31,005 nucleotides of DNA, taken from the NCBI GenBank assembly GCA_964511535.1, contig CAZEFW010000110.1, forward strand, positions 1 through 31,005, written 5' to 3'. Under the pieces are notes generated by a model that was not told where the DNA came from, searched no databases, and saw only the letters and a program-made list of their open reading frames with translations. The DNA comes from CAZCFB01 sp964511535. GTDB lineage: Bacteria > Myxococcota_A > Polyangia > GCA-2747355 > CAZCFB01. A program made the translations under genes and the position numbers. Positions 8,160-16,691 of the stretch are shown here, piece by piece. How positions within the stretch are numbered: position 1 is the stretch's first letter; each line of letters opens with the position of its first letter.

Positions 8160-8608
8160 GAACCTCCCTCCTCGTCATCGTCCCTGTCATTTTCCATGTC
8201 ATTTGGCGAGAGCGCGTCCCGCAGCGCCATCCAGGGCAGCAGGGCGCACTTGACGCGCACCGGGAACTTGCTCACCCCTTCCAGCGCCTCTGCGTCCCCC
8301 AGGTCCCGCTCCGGCTCCTCGCCGTGCATCATGCGCCGCACCTGCTCAATATCTTCCAGCGCCTCGTCCCGCGCCTTGCCCTTGACCAGCTCGGTCATCA
8401 TGGACGCCGAGGCCAGGGAGATGGAGCACCCCTGGCCGTCGAAGGCGAGGTCAACGATGCGGTCCGCCTCCATGCGCACGCCGAGGGTGATCTCATCGCC
8501 GCACATGGGGTTGTCGTGGTGCACTTCGCGGCCACACCGCGGGCACGCCCCGCGGTTCCGCGGCGACCGGTAGTGGTCGAGGATGATCTCCTGGTACAGG
8601 TCCTCCAC
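8156..8608 (-). CDS. sufU: SufU-type Fe-S assembly protein
   Basis: A 150-residue NifU_N-fold protein. Metal ligands Cys36 and Asp38 (NPMCGDE), Cys61 (GQGCSIS) and Cys121 (VKCALLPW) are present. The roughly 20-residue longer stretch between the second and third Cys is the hallmark separating SufU from IscU. In Gram-positive systems SufU takes sulfur from SufS through Zn exchange. GTG at 8608 is chosen with GAGGGAG upstream; an upstream extension in frame would run into sufS. It begins 18 bases after the sufS stop and overlaps sufT by four bases. Oddly, it carries an extra CPRC pair (Cys22, Cys25) that most SufU proteins lack. Confidence 0.92.
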   Translation of the reverse strand: MEDLYQEIILDHYRSPRNRGACPRCGREVHHDNPMCGDEITLGVRMEADRIVDLAFDGQGCSISLASASMMTELVKGKARDEALEDIEQVRRMMHGEEPERDLGDAEALEGVSKFPVRVKCALLPWMALRDALSPNDMENDRDDDEEGGS

Positions 8609-8625
8609 TGCTCTCCCTCGTGGCC

Positions 8626-9873
8626 TCAGCCGCCACAGAAGAAGCGGCGCACCCGGCCCAGGGCCCCGGCCAGGCGCTCCAGCTCCAGCTCTGTGTTGTA
8701 GATGTAAGCCGACGCGCGACACATGGCCGGCACGCCGAAGTGCCGCATGAGCGGCTTGGCGCAGTGATGCCCGGCGCGGATGGCGATGCCCTCGTTGGCC
8801 AGTAGCTGCCCCACGTCGTGGGGGTGGATCAGCTGGCCGTCCGCGCCGAACAGGTTGAAGGCGAAGGTGGGCGCGCGGCCAGGCTCGACGCCGGGCCCGT
8901 ACAGGGTCACCCCTTCGGTCTGCCCCAGCAGCTCGAGGCCGCGGGCCACGAGCGCGGCCTCATGGCGCGCCACCGCCTCCTGGTCGAGGGTCTCCACGAA
9001 AGCCAGGGCCTCGCCCAGGCCCACCGCCTCGGCCACGGGGGGCGTGCCCGCCTCGAACTTGTACGGCACCTCGTTGTAGGTCGCGCCCTCCAGGGTGACG
9101 TCGAGCACCATCTCGCCCCCGGCCAGAAATGGCTCCATCTCCTCCAGCAGCTCGGGACGCGCCACCAGCGCGCCCACGCCGGTGGGGCCCATCACCTTGT
9201 GGCCCGAGAAGGCGAAGAAGTCCGCGCCCAGCCCGGCAAGGTCCACCGGGCCGTGCATCACCAGCTGGGCGCCGTCCACCAGCACCCGCGCGCCAGCGGC
9301 TCGAGCCGCGGCCACGGCCTGGCTCAGCGCGTTGCGGCGGCCCAGCACGTTGGACATGCCGCTCAGCGCCACCAGCCGGGTGCGCTCTGACAGCAGGTCC
9401 GCGAGCGTCTCCAGGCGCGGCGATCCTGCGTCGTCCAGCGGGATGAAGCGCAGCCGCGCCCCTGTCGCCCTGGCGCACAGCTGCCACGGCACCAGGTTGG
9501 AGTGGTGCTCCTGGGCCGTGAGCAGGAGCTCATCGCCCGGGCCGAGCCTGGCCCGCCCCCAGGCGTGGGCCACCAGGTTGATCGCCTCGGTGCAGTTCCG
9601 CGTGAACACCACCCCGCGGCGGTTGTAAGCGCCCGTGTAGCTGGCCACCCGGTCGCGTGCCTGCTCGAAGGCGGCGGTGGCCTCCTCGGCCAGGCCGTAC
9701 AGGCCGCGGTGCACGTTGGCGTTGGCCGCCTCGTAGATGCGGCTCACCGCCTGGATCACGGCCCGGGGCTTCTGGCTGGTGGCGGCGGAGTCGAGGTAGG
9801 CGAACTCCTGGCCACCCTCCCGCCGTGCGAGCTGGGGGAACTCCTGCCTGAGCTGCTGGACATCCAGAGCCAC
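8626..9873 (-). CDS. sufS: Cysteine desulfurase SufS
   Basis: A 415-residue PLP-dependent class V aminotransferase-fold enzyme. It releases sulfur from cysteine as a persulfide for cluster assembly. The PLP lysine is Lys226 in FSGHKVMGP and the persulfide Cys is Cys371 in RAGHHCAKPLM, the SufS-type (group II) active site. TAQEHHSNLVPWQ, the His that stacks on PLP, is intact. GTG at 9873 is preferred because AAGGAGG lies five bases upstream and the protein then starts at the usual place. A GTG at 9924 overlapping the sufC stop (GTGA) would add 17 non-conserved residues. It is directly followed by sufU, its likely sulfur acceptor. Confidence 0.95.
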   Translation of the reverse strand: MALDVQQLRQEFPQLARREGGQEFAYLDSAATSQKPRAVIQAVSRIYEAANANVHRGLYGLAEEATAAFEQARDRVASYTGAYNRRGVVFTRNCTEAINLVAHAWGRARLGPGDELLLTAQEHHSNLVPWQLCARATGARLRFIPLDDAGSPRLETLADLLSERTRLVALSGMSNVLGRRNALSQAVAAARAAGARVLVDGAQLVMHGPVDLAGLGADFFAFSGHKVMGPTGVGALVARPELLEEMEPFLAGGEMVLDVTLEGATYNEVPYKFEAGTPPVAEAVGLGEALAFVETLDQEAVARHEAALVARGLELLGQTEGVTLYGPGVEPGRAPTFAFNLFGADGQLIHPHDVGQLLANEGIAIRAGHHCAKPLMRHFGVPAMCRASAYIYNTELELERLAGALGRVRRFFCGG

Positions 9874-9920
9874 GCGCGCCTCCTTCGCAGAGTTTAGCGC
9901 GCCAGTGGACCCCTGATAAC

Positions 9921-10694
9921 TCACGCCTGCTCCGGCGCGGCCGCGGCGCCCGCCTCGGCGCGCAGGGAGTCGTAGCCGCCCGCCTCCAGCTCGGCCGCCA
10001 GCTCCGGCCCGGCGCTTCGCACCACCTGGCCGCCGAACATCACGTGCACCCGGTCCGGCCGCACGGCCTCGAGGATGCGCATGTAGTGGGTGATCAACAG
10101 GGCGCTCACCTCCGGGCTGCGCATGCGGTTGACCGCCGAGCCCACCAGCCGGATGGCGTCCACGTCGAGCCCGGAGTCGGTCTCGTCGAGGATGGCCAGC
10201 TCCGGCCGCAGCAGGGAGAGCTGAAGCACCTCGCAGCGCTTCTTCTCGCCGCCGCTGAAGCCCTCGTTCAGGTTGCGCCGCGCGAAAGACATGTCCATGC
10301 CCAGCTCCTCGAGCTTTTCGCTCACAAGAGCGCGGAACTTGCGCGGGGGCACCGCCTCGCCGGTCACGGCCCCCAGGGCGGTGCGCAGGAAGTTGAGCAC
10401 CGACACGCCGGGAACCTCCACCGGGTACTGGAACGCCAGGAACATGCCCCGGCGGGCGCGCTCGTCCGGATCCATCTCGGTGACGTCGACGCCCTTGAAG
10501 ATGATGCGCCCGGTCGTGATCTCGTAGGCAGGGTGCCCCATCAGGGTGTTGGCCAGGGTCGACTTGCCCGAGCCGTTGGGCCCCATCAGGGCGTGCACCT
10601 CACCGCGCGGCACTGTCAGGTTCACGCCGCGCAGGATCGGCTGGCCGTCCACGCTGGCGTGCAGGTCCTTTATCTCCAGGATCAAATCGCTCAT
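9921..10694 (-). CDS. sufC: SUF system ATPase SufC
   Basis: A 257-residue soluble ABC-type ATPase of the SufBC2D scaffold. Walker A is GPNGSGKST (residues 38-46), the Q-loop is in AFQYPVEVPG, the signature is FSGGEKKR and Walker B is LAILDETDSGLD; the SufC-specific ETDSGLD sequence separates it from transporter ATPases. ATG at 10694 has GGAG six bases upstream; a TTG at 10706 is less likely. The gene lies 16 bases after sufD. SufC powers the conformational change that exposes the cluster-building site between SufB and SufD. Confidence 0.96.
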   Translation of the reverse strand: MSDLILEIKDLHASVDGQPILRGVNLTVPRGEVHALMGPNGSGKSTLANTLMGHPAYEITTGRIIFKGVDVTEMDPDERARRGMFLAFQYPVEVPGVSVLNFLRTALGAVTGEAVPPRKFRALVSEKLEELGMDMSFARRNLNEGFSGGEKKRCEVLQLSLLRPELAILDETDSGLDVDAIRLVGSAVNRMRSPEVSALLITHYMRILEAVRPDRVHVMFGGQVVRSAGPELAAELEAGGYDSLRAEAGAAAAPEQA

Positions 10695-10710
10695 CTCTCT
10701 CTCCAATGCC

Positions 10711-11982
10711 TTATCCGTTCATGCGCCGGCGGATGTTCTCCGCCAGTCGCTGCCGCAGCCCTGACCAACTCGCCCCCTCCAGCACGCCGTCCATGAACCC
10801 GAGCACCATCAAGCGCTCGGCCTCGGGCCGCGGGATCCCCCGGGACCTGAGGTAGAACAGCGCCTCCTCGTCGAGGGGGCCCACGGTCGCGCCGTGGGTG
10901 CAGCGCACGTCGTTGTTGACGATCTCGAGCTGCGGGTTGGCGTGTGCCCGGGCGCCGTTGTGGCGCAGCAGGTTGCGGCTCGACTGGTAGGCGTTGGTGC
11001 CGCGGGCGCCCTCCGCCACCCGGATGGTGCCGTTGTACAGCGATCTCGCCGTGTCGCTGGCCGCGACGGCGTAGAGCAGGTCCGATGTGGTGTTGGGCGC
11101 CTGGTGGTCCTGCACCGTCCAGTGCTCGGCCTTCTGTTCACCGTCGAGGAAGCAGGCGCCCTGCATGCGGCTCTCGGCGCCCGGGCCGGCCAGGGCCACG
11201 TCGGTCCAGGTGCGCGAGCTGTGCCCGCCGAGGGTCACCGATAGCGCGTCGAACCGGCCATCACGCTCCACCCGCGCCTTGAGGTGGGACAGGTGGCGCG
11301 CCTCGGCGTGCAGGTCCTGCCAGGCGGCGTGGCGAACCTTCGCCCCGGCGCCCACGAAGATCTCGCTCACCGGAAAGGAGAGGGAGGGCTCCCACAGGGG
11401 CGAGGAGACATGCAGCGCCACCACCGTGACCGAGGCCTCCTGGCCAGCGATGACCAGGGCCCGGCCGGGCGCCCGGGCGCCGGAGGTGGCGGTCCAGTTC
11501 AGGATGACCAGCGGCGCGTCGAGCTGCACGCCTGGCGGCACATACAGCAGGCTGCCTCCGCGCAGGTGGGCCAGGGAGCTGGCCGCGTGGTGATCTTCCA
11601 GACCGTGCAGTCGCCCCAGGTGCTGTTCCAGCAATTCCGGCTGGCGCGTGTTGGCGTCCTCGAGGGTGGTGAAGACCACCCCCGCCGACCGGGCGCCAGC
11701 CGCCAGCTGCACCTCCTCGGCTGCGCCGTCCACGAGGAAGATTCGCCCGGATGCGTCCAGCTCCAGCAGCGATGCTCGCTCCACCTCCTTGGCGGAAGGC
11801 AGGGAGGTGGATGATCCGGGCAAGGGGTAGCGGCCCAGCTCGTAGTCAGCCAGGTCGGTGAATCGCCACTGCTCCTCCGCCCTGGTGGGCGGCGTGAGCT
11901 GCTCCAGCGCCTCGGCGGCGCGAGAGCGCAAGCGCTCGAACCAGCCCTCGCCCGGGGCGGTTTCGGTGATCTGCTCCTGCAT
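10711..11982 (-). CDS. sufD: Fe-S assembly scaffold protein SufD
   Basis: A 423-residue SufBD-family protein. The N-terminal helical region (RAEEQWRFTDLADYEL) matches the W+R[FY]T motif of SufD. The beta-helix core follows, and the C-terminal domain carries RCTHGATVGPLDEEALFYLRSRG with His363 at the position of the cluster-assembly His of E. coli SufD (His360). ATG at 11982 follows GGAGGAACC. The gene lies 28 bases after sufB and 16 before sufC, so it is in one operon. It forms the SufB-SufD heterodimer with two SufC. Confidence 0.94.
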   Translation of the reverse strand: MQEQITETAPGEGWFERLRSRAAEALEQLTPPTRAEEQWRFTDLADYELGRYPLPGSSTSLPSAKEVERASLLELDASGRIFLVDGAAEEVQLAAGARSAGVVFTTLEDANTRQPELLEQHLGRLHGLEDHHAASSLAHLRGGSLLYVPPGVQLDAPLVILNWTATSGARAPGRALVIAGQEASVTVVALHVSSPLWEPSLSFPVSEIFVGAGAKVRHAAWQDLHAEARHLSHLKARVERDGRFDALSVTLGGHSSRTWTDVALAGPGAESRMQGACFLDGEQKAEHWTVQDHQAPNTTSDLLYAVAASDTARSLYNGTIRVAEGARGTNAYQSSRNLLRHNGARAHANPQLEIVNNDVRCTHGATVGPLDEEALFYLRSRGIPRPEAERLMVLGFMDGVLEGASWSGLRQRLAENIRRRMNG

Positions 11983-12010
11983 GGTTCCTCCGAAAGGGGG
12001 CAGCGGGGCG

Positions 12011-13435
12011 TCAGCCCACCGAGCCCTCCATTTGCAGCTCGATGAGCCGGTTGAGCTCCACGGCGTACTCCATGGGCAGCTCCTTGGTGATCGGCTCGAT
12101 GAAGCCGCGCACGATCATTGCCGCCGCCTCATCCTCGGGCACGCCGCGGCTCATGAGGTAGAACAGCTGCTCGTCGCTGATGCGTGCCACCGTGGCCTCG
12201 TGGCCGATGTTGGCCAGCTCGTTGCCGATGTCGATGTAGGGGTAAGTGTCAGAGCGCGAGGCGTCGTCCAGCAGCAGGGCGTCGCAGCGCACGCTCGACT
12301 TCACGCCGGTGGCGCTCCTCGGCACCTTGACCAGGCCGCGGTATGAGGTGCGGCCCCCGCCACGGGAGATCGACTTGCTCACGATGAGCGAGGAGGTGTC
12401 CGGCGCGGCGTGGATCATCTTGGCGCCGGTGTCCTGGTGCTGGCCGGGGCCTGCCATGGCCAGCGAGAGCACCTCGCCGTGGGCCCGACGGCCGCGCAGG
12501 ATCACCGACGGGTACTTCATGGTCACCGCGGATCCGAGGTTGCCGTCCACCCACTCCACCACCGCGTCCTCGTGGGCCACGGCGCGCTTGGTCACCAGGT
12601 TGTAGACGTTGGACGACCAGTTCTGGATTGTGCTGTAGCGAATGCGCGCGTGGGGCAGGGCCACCAACTCCACCACCGCCGAGTGCAGCGACGCGGACGA
12701 GTAGGTCGGCGCGGTGCACCCCTCCACGTAGTGAACATAGGAGCCCTCGTCAGCGATGATCAGGGTGCGCTCGAACTGGCCCATGTTCTCGGCGTTGATG
12801 CGGAAGTAGGCCTGTAGCGGCACCTCCACGCGCACGCCGGGCGGCACGTAGATGAACGAGCCGCCGGACCAGACCGCCGAGTTGAGCGCGGCCAGCTTGT
12901 TGTCCGTGGGCGGGATGATGGTGGAGAAGTAGTGTTTGACGATGTCCGGGTGCTGCTTGAGGGCGGTGTCCATGTCGCAGAACAGCACCCCCTGGGCCTC
13001 CAGCTCCTCCTTGACCTTGTGGTACACCACCTCGGACTCGTACTGGGCCGACACGCCGGCGAGGTACTTGCGCTCCGCTTCCGGGATGCCGAGGCGGTCG
13101 AAGGTGTTCTTGATGTCCTTCGGAACATCGTCCCAGCTCCTGCCCTGGTGGTCGGTGGCGCGCAGGAAGTAGAAGATGTTGTCGAAGTCGATCCCGGACA
13201 GGTCCGCGCCCCAGGTGGGCATCGGCTTGCTGAGGAAGATGTCGTACGCCTTGAGCCTGAAGTCGCGCATCCAGTCCGGCTCGGACTTGAGCCAGCTGAT
13301 CTCCTCGACGACCTCCCGGCTCAGGCCCCGCTTGGGCTTGAACACGTAAGACTCCGGGTCCCGCCAACCCCAGCGCTCCTCATAGCTGTCCGTGGTGGCG
13401 ATACCTTCCACGACCTGAGTATTGTCCTGCATCAT
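12011..13435 (-). CDS. sufB: Fe-S assembly scaffold protein SufB
   Basis: A 474-residue SufB, first gene of the suf operon. The C-terminal SufBD domain holds VRCDALLLDD (Cys384) and ANIGHEATVARISDEQLFYL (Glu413). These have the same 29-residue spacing as the functional Cys405/Glu434 pair of E. coli SufB, where sulfur is passed and the cluster is built. The N-terminal part (YVFKPKRGLSREVVEEIS, MRDFRLKAYDIF) is SufB-specific. Two adjacent ATG codons (13435 and 13432) are possible; GGGAG upstream fits the second better by spacing (6 versus 3 bases). A 21-bp palindrome lies just upstream. Confidence 0.95.
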   Translation of the reverse strand: MMQDNTQVVEGIATTDSYEERWGWRDPESYVFKPKRGLSREVVEEISWLKSEPDWMRDFRLKAYDIFLSKPMPTWGADLSGIDFDNIFYFLRATDHQGRSWDDVPKDIKNTFDRLGIPEAERKYLAGVSAQYESEVVYHKVKEELEAQGVLFCDMDTALKQHPDIVKHYFSTIIPPTDNKLAALNSAVWSGGSFIYVPPGVRVEVPLQAYFRINAENMGQFERTLIIADEGSYVHYVEGCTAPTYSSASLHSAVVELVALPHARIRYSTIQNWSSNVYNLVTKRAVAHEDAVVEWVDGNLGSAVTMKYPSVILRGRRAHGEVLSLAMAGPGQHQDTGAKMIHAAPDTSSLIVSKSISRGGGRTSYRGLVKVPRSATGVKSSVRCDALLLDDASRSDTYPYIDIGNELANIGHEATVARISDEQLFYLMSRGVPEDEAAAMIVRGFIEPITKELPMEYAVELNRLIELQMEGSVG

Positions 13436-13451
13436 AAACTCCCGAACTTCC

Positions 13452-13472
13452 GGGTAATTTGCGCAATTACCC
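13452..13472. promoter_or_regulatory. 21-bp palindrome upstream of sufB
   Basis: Perfect 8-bp inverted arms, GGGTAATT and AATTACCC, flank a five-base TGCGC centre. The palindrome ends about eight bases upstream of the sufB Shine-Dalgarno. It could be an operator for an Fe-S or iron-responsive repressor, or fold in the mRNA leader as an 8-bp stem and five-base loop. No regulator gene (IscR, SufR) is in the window, so the binding protein is unknown. Confidence 0.55.
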
Positions 13473-13567
13473 TCAAGTGAATCGAGTTAGTAGACTATGT
13501 CATGAGGCCCTGGAGTCAAGGTCCGAACCCATCAAATGCGTCCTATTGTTTTGCTGTTTTGCTTTTT

Positions 13568-14503
13568 TCAGCCGGCTGGTGGCGGGGGCTTAGCAGAGGG
13601 ATCTTGGCCAACCAGGTCGTTCAGCGCAGCTTCGAGGTCGGGGAACCTGAAGCTGAACCCGAGGTGCTGGGCACGGTGGCAGGTGACCCGTTGGCTGCAG
13701 AGCAGCACGCTGGCCATCTCGCCGTACATGAGTTGCAACAGCAGCGCCGGCACAGGCAAGAACGACGGGCGGCCCAGGACGCGGCCAAGGGTCCGGGCGA
13801 ACTGGCGAGATGTCACGGGTTCGGGCGCCACCGCGTTGATGGCGCCCACATATGCATCGTCGGTCAGGGCGCTGATCGCCAACTCCACAAGGTCCGCCAG
13901 GTGGATCCAGGACATGTACTGCCCGCCATGGCCCACCGGGCCGCCCAGCCCAAGTCGGAACAGCGGCGCCATGCGGCCGAGGGCCCCGCCATCGCTGAGG
14001 ACTACACCGATGCGCAACCGGACCACCCGGCAGCCCGTAGCCTCGGCCCCGCGCGCAGCCTCCTCCCACTGCTGGCAAACCTCTGCCAAAAAGCCCTCCC
14101 CAGGCGCGGCCTGCTCGTCCAGGGCCTCGTCTCCCCTGTCGCCGTACAGCCCCACCGCAGAGGCGCAAATGAACACCCGAGGCGGATGTGCAGCCATTCG
14201 CTTCACCAGCTCCCGCGTCAGGCCGGCGCGGCTCTCCCCGATGGCCTGGCGCCGTTTGGCAGTCCAGCGGCCTCCGGCCACGTCCTCACCGGCCAGGTTC
14301 ACCACTGCATCTGATGCTGCCAGAGCGCGGTCCATCGCCTCCTCGTCGCAGCTGTTGACCACCCGCACCTCGCCGCCGACCCGCTGTCGTGCCCGGGCAG
14401 GTTCCTGGCGCGTGAGGATGGAGACTTCATGTCCGTCGCGAAGCAGCCGCAAGGAGAGGGCGCGGCCGATGAGGCCGGTACCGCCGACGATGAGGGTGTT
14501 CAT
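13568..14503 (-). CDS. TIGR01777-family NAD(P)-dependent epimerase/dehydratase-like protein
   Basis: A 311-residue atypical short-chain dehydrogenase. The N-terminal Rossmann motif is GGTGLIG (residues 7-13). VNLAGEDVAGGRWTAKRRQAIGESR and SAVGLYGDRGDE are characteristic of the TIGR01777 (YfcH/SulA-like) group, and MSWIHLADLVEL is the conserved mid-domain block. The DUF1731-like C-terminal tail (SQRVTCHRAQHLGFSFRFPDLEAAL) normally reads as RVxPxxLxxxGFxFxxP and is present in diverged form. The physiological substrate of the family is unknown. It is transcribed toward sufB but is separated from it by about 130 bases that hold the sufB palindrome, so it is probably a separate unit. Confidence 0.88.
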   Translation of the reverse strand: MNTLIVGGTGLIGRALSLRLLRDGHEVSILTRQEPARARQRVGGEVRVVNSCDEEAMDRALAASDAVVNLAGEDVAGGRWTAKRRQAIGESRAGLTRELVKRMAAHPPRVFICASAVGLYGDRGDEALDEQAAPGEGFLAEVCQQWEEAARGAEATGCRVVRLRIGVVLSDGGALGRMAPLFRLGLGGPVGHGGQYMSWIHLADLVELAISALTDDAYVGAINAVAPEPVTSRQFARTLGRVLGRPSFLPVPALLLQLMYGEMASVLLCSQRVTCHRAQHLGFSFRFPDLEAALNDLVGQDPSAKPPPPAG

Positions 14504-14555
14504 GGGAGAGGGGGAGGGCGTCTGCGTCTACGATTACGTCAACGTTGGGACGCTG

Positions 14556-15605
14556 CTACTCACCCGGCTTCTTGTGCAGGGAGTAGGAGAAGGAGAGCAG
14601 CAGGTTGTTCTGGATCTGGAACTTGTCCAGTATGAGCGGCAGGCGGATGGCCTTGAACTCATAGACCAGCGAGGCCCAGGACACGAGCTTGAAGGTCAGA
14701 CCCGCGCCGAGCTCCACGTTGGTCAGCTCGCCTGCGTTACGGTCCTCCTTGTCGTCGATGGAGGTGTAGAACGGGATCATGGCCTCGGCGTAGAGCCGGT
14801 ACAGGATCTTGTCCTCGTGGAAGCTGCCGTTGATGGCAACCGTGGCCTCGCCACCGACCTGCTGGTAGTCCTCCAGCTCCTTGAGGGCCACGGTCTTCTT
14901 GCTGGTGTCCACCTTGGTGGCGGCCAGCTGGTCATCGGCGAAGATCTCCTGAGCGCCCAGGCCCAGGCGGACCTCGATGCCCATCCAGGTCTTGGTCAGC
15001 GGCTTGCTGTAAGCGCCGAGGGACTGCTTGAGCTGCAGCGGGAACAGGGAGTCGCTCAGACGCTTGGTCTGCTCATTGGTCTCGGTGACGGTGGTGCCGT
15101 CGAGCTTGGTGGTGGTGTAGGTGTACGGCTCGTTTCGCACGTCGTACCCGGGCAGCAGCGCGGTCTTCAGGCCGAAGCGGGCGAAGGGACCGATCCAGGG
15201 CATGCTCTCGAAGTTGTACAGGTAGACGCTGTCGAACTGCAGGTAGTCGGTGGTCTTGACCATGCGGTCGATGCCAGGGGTCTTGCTGAAGGTCTCGGCG
15301 ATCTCCAGGCGGTTGCGCCACTCATGGCCGCCGCGGAGCAGGTTCAGGTCTCCGGTCATGTTGAGGCCCAGGGAGAAGGTGACCCCGTCCTGGGTGCCCA
15401 CCACATTATTGGCAGAGCTCAGGCTGATGTTGGCGCCCAGGGAGAGCTTGCCCTCCCAGCCCTCGGGCTTGTCCTTGCTCTTCTCAACCTTCTCGTCGAC
15501 GATCTCCTTTTCCAGGGCAATTGCGGGCGAAGCCCCGAGGGTGAGCGAGAGGAGGAGCGCGGCAGCTGCAGTCACGGTACGGCGCGTCAGCGTTCTCATG
15601 ATCAT
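14556..15605 (-). CDS. Outer-membrane beta-barrel-like protein (DUF3078-like)
   Basis: About 349 residues. The signal peptide (Arg-rich start, then TAAAALLLSLTLGASPAIA) is cleaved near residue 32. The mature part is a run of alternating polar and hydrophobic strands (KLSLGANISLS, VTFSLGLNMTGDLNL, WRNRLEIAETFSK, LLLSFSYSLHK) ending with an aromatic/hydrophobic C-terminal strand, as in outer-membrane barrels. It resembles DUF3078-type proteins, which lack a known function. AGGAG precedes ATG 15605 by three bases and ATG 15599 by nine, so the latter may be the true start; an ATG at 15668 in frame would place 21 residues before the signal peptide. It is unlinked in function to its neighbours as far as I can see. 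Confidence 0.72.
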   Translation of the reverse strand: MIMRTLTRRTVTAAAALLLSLTLGASPAIALEKEIVDEKVEKSKDKPEGWEGKLSLGANISLSSANNVVGTQDGVTFSLGLNMTGDLNLLRGGHEWRNRLEIAETFSKTPGIDRMVKTTDYLQFDSVYLYNFESMPWIGPFARFGLKTALLPGYDVRNEPYTYTTTKLDGTTVTETNEQTKRLSDSLFPLQLKQSLGAYSKPLTKTWMGIEVRLGLGAQEIFADDQLAATKVDTSKKTVALKELEDYQQVGGEATVAINGSFHEDKILYRLYAEAMIPFYTSIDDKEDRNAGELTNVELGAGLTFKLVSWASLVYEFKAIRLPLILDKFQIQNNLLLSFSYSLHKKPGE

Positions 15606-15854
15606 GATCTCCTGATTCGTGGTTCCATTGATTTGCCGGTGAAATGAACCGGCACGAGCATTTTTCATGGCCGTGTATGAAAGATTCAGGCCAGTCTTCC
15701 ATTCTTCAGCCGGAATGCAAGAAAAAGCTGTGATTTCAAGGAGGCTTGGACGTGGTTGTGTCGCAGAGGACTTCTCGCGGGTGTCTCATGCGACACTCCC
15801 AACTGTCCGAGAGGGTGGAAATGAGACAGCCCGGACACACCGGGCAGAGACGGA

Positions 15855-16556
15855 TCAGAGGCCGCTGAACCAGCGATCCCAGCGTGGGCCTTGCCCCGGA
15901 TCCCAGCTCCAGAGGACGCCCAGGACCCTGCCCTTGATGTGGCTGTACGGCACGGTGCCCCATACCCGACTGTCGGAGCTGTTGTGCCGACAATCTCCCA
16001 TGACGAACAGGTGCCCGGGCGGGACGAGCACAGGCGCCATGTTGGCCGCGGGGGCGGCTGGATCTTCGTAGACCGTGTAGGCGCCCGCCTCGGCCACCTC
16101 GGTATGGGCTGCGCATCGGCTGGGCCAGGTGGGGCCGGCCATGGCCTCGCGCTCCAGATATGTGCAGTCGCCAGGCAGCGGGCGGCGGGGCAGGGGGGTG
16201 CCGTTGACGAACACCCGGTTGTCCCGCACCTCCACCCGGTCTCCCCCGAGTCCCACCACGCGCTTGACCAGATCATCGCCCGAGGGATCCCTGGGGTTCA
16301 TGAAGATCACCACCTCTCCGCGCATGGGCTGGCGGCCTTCCACGAGCTTGAGCGGCAACAGGGGGACCTTGATCCCGAAGGGCAGCTTGCTCATCACCAC
16401 GCGGTCCCCCACCTGAAGGGTCGGGATCATGGAACCCGAGGGGATCACCGCCGCCTCGGCCACGAAGGAGCGAAAAACCAGCGCGGCCAGGATGGGGAGC
16501 ATGAACGTCGCGGCCCGGGCCAGCCGGCTCCGGGCGCGTATGCGGGTCTCTGCCAT
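15855..16556 (-). CDS. lepB: Signal peptidase I
   Basis: A 233-residue membrane-anchored Ser/Lys protease that removes signal peptides of secreted proteins. One N-terminal TM helix (residues 17-36) is followed by box B IPSGSMIPTL with nucleophile Ser42, box D LVKRVVGLGGDRVEV with general base Lys98, and box E GDCRHNSSDSRVWG near the C-terminus. ATG at 16556 is chosen with GGAGGTGCAGATC upstream; longer in-frame starts add low-complexity Arg-rich sequence. The Cys pair in DCTYLER...SRCAAH suggests an extra loop between boxes D and E, as seen in many Proteobacteria. It is divergent from the mosaic lipoprotein gene at 16692. Confidence 0.95.
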   Translation of the reverse strand: MAETRIRARSRLARAATFMLPILAALVFRSFVAEAAVIPSGSMIPTLQVGDRVVMSKLPFGIKVPLLPLKLVEGRQPMRGEVVIFMNPRDPSGDDLVKRVVGLGGDRVEVRDNRVFVNGTPLPRRPLPGDCTYLEREAMAGPTWPSRCAAHTEVAEAGAYTVYEDPAAPAANMAPVLVPPGHLFVMGDCRHNSSDSRVWGTVPYSHIKGRVLGVLWSWDPGQGPRWDRWFSGL

Positions 16557-16691
16557 GATCTGCACCTCCGCGGGTCTCTCTGGCGCAACCCTGCGTCCGC
16601 GGGATCTATTCCCACGTAGACCTAACCCGGACCGCATGCGTTACTAGGGTTCCAGCCACGGCAATCAAGCCGATCCCCCGGAGGTGGTCCC

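Noticed and set aside
13473..13500. IscR type 1 site upstream of sufB
   Set aside because: A short AGT...ACT symmetry is present but matches the consensus too poorly to call.
13536..15647. Long plus-strand open frame across the epimerase and barrel genes
   Set aside because: It spans two convincing minus-strand genes and the gap between them, has no domain-like sequence, and is a GC shadow.
15779..15828. Inverted repeats after lepB (GGGTGTC/GACACTC and TGTCTCAT/ATGAGACA)
   Set aside because: One has a wobble pair, the other a 31-base loop, and neither is followed by a T-run on the minus strand. They are too weak to call a terminator.
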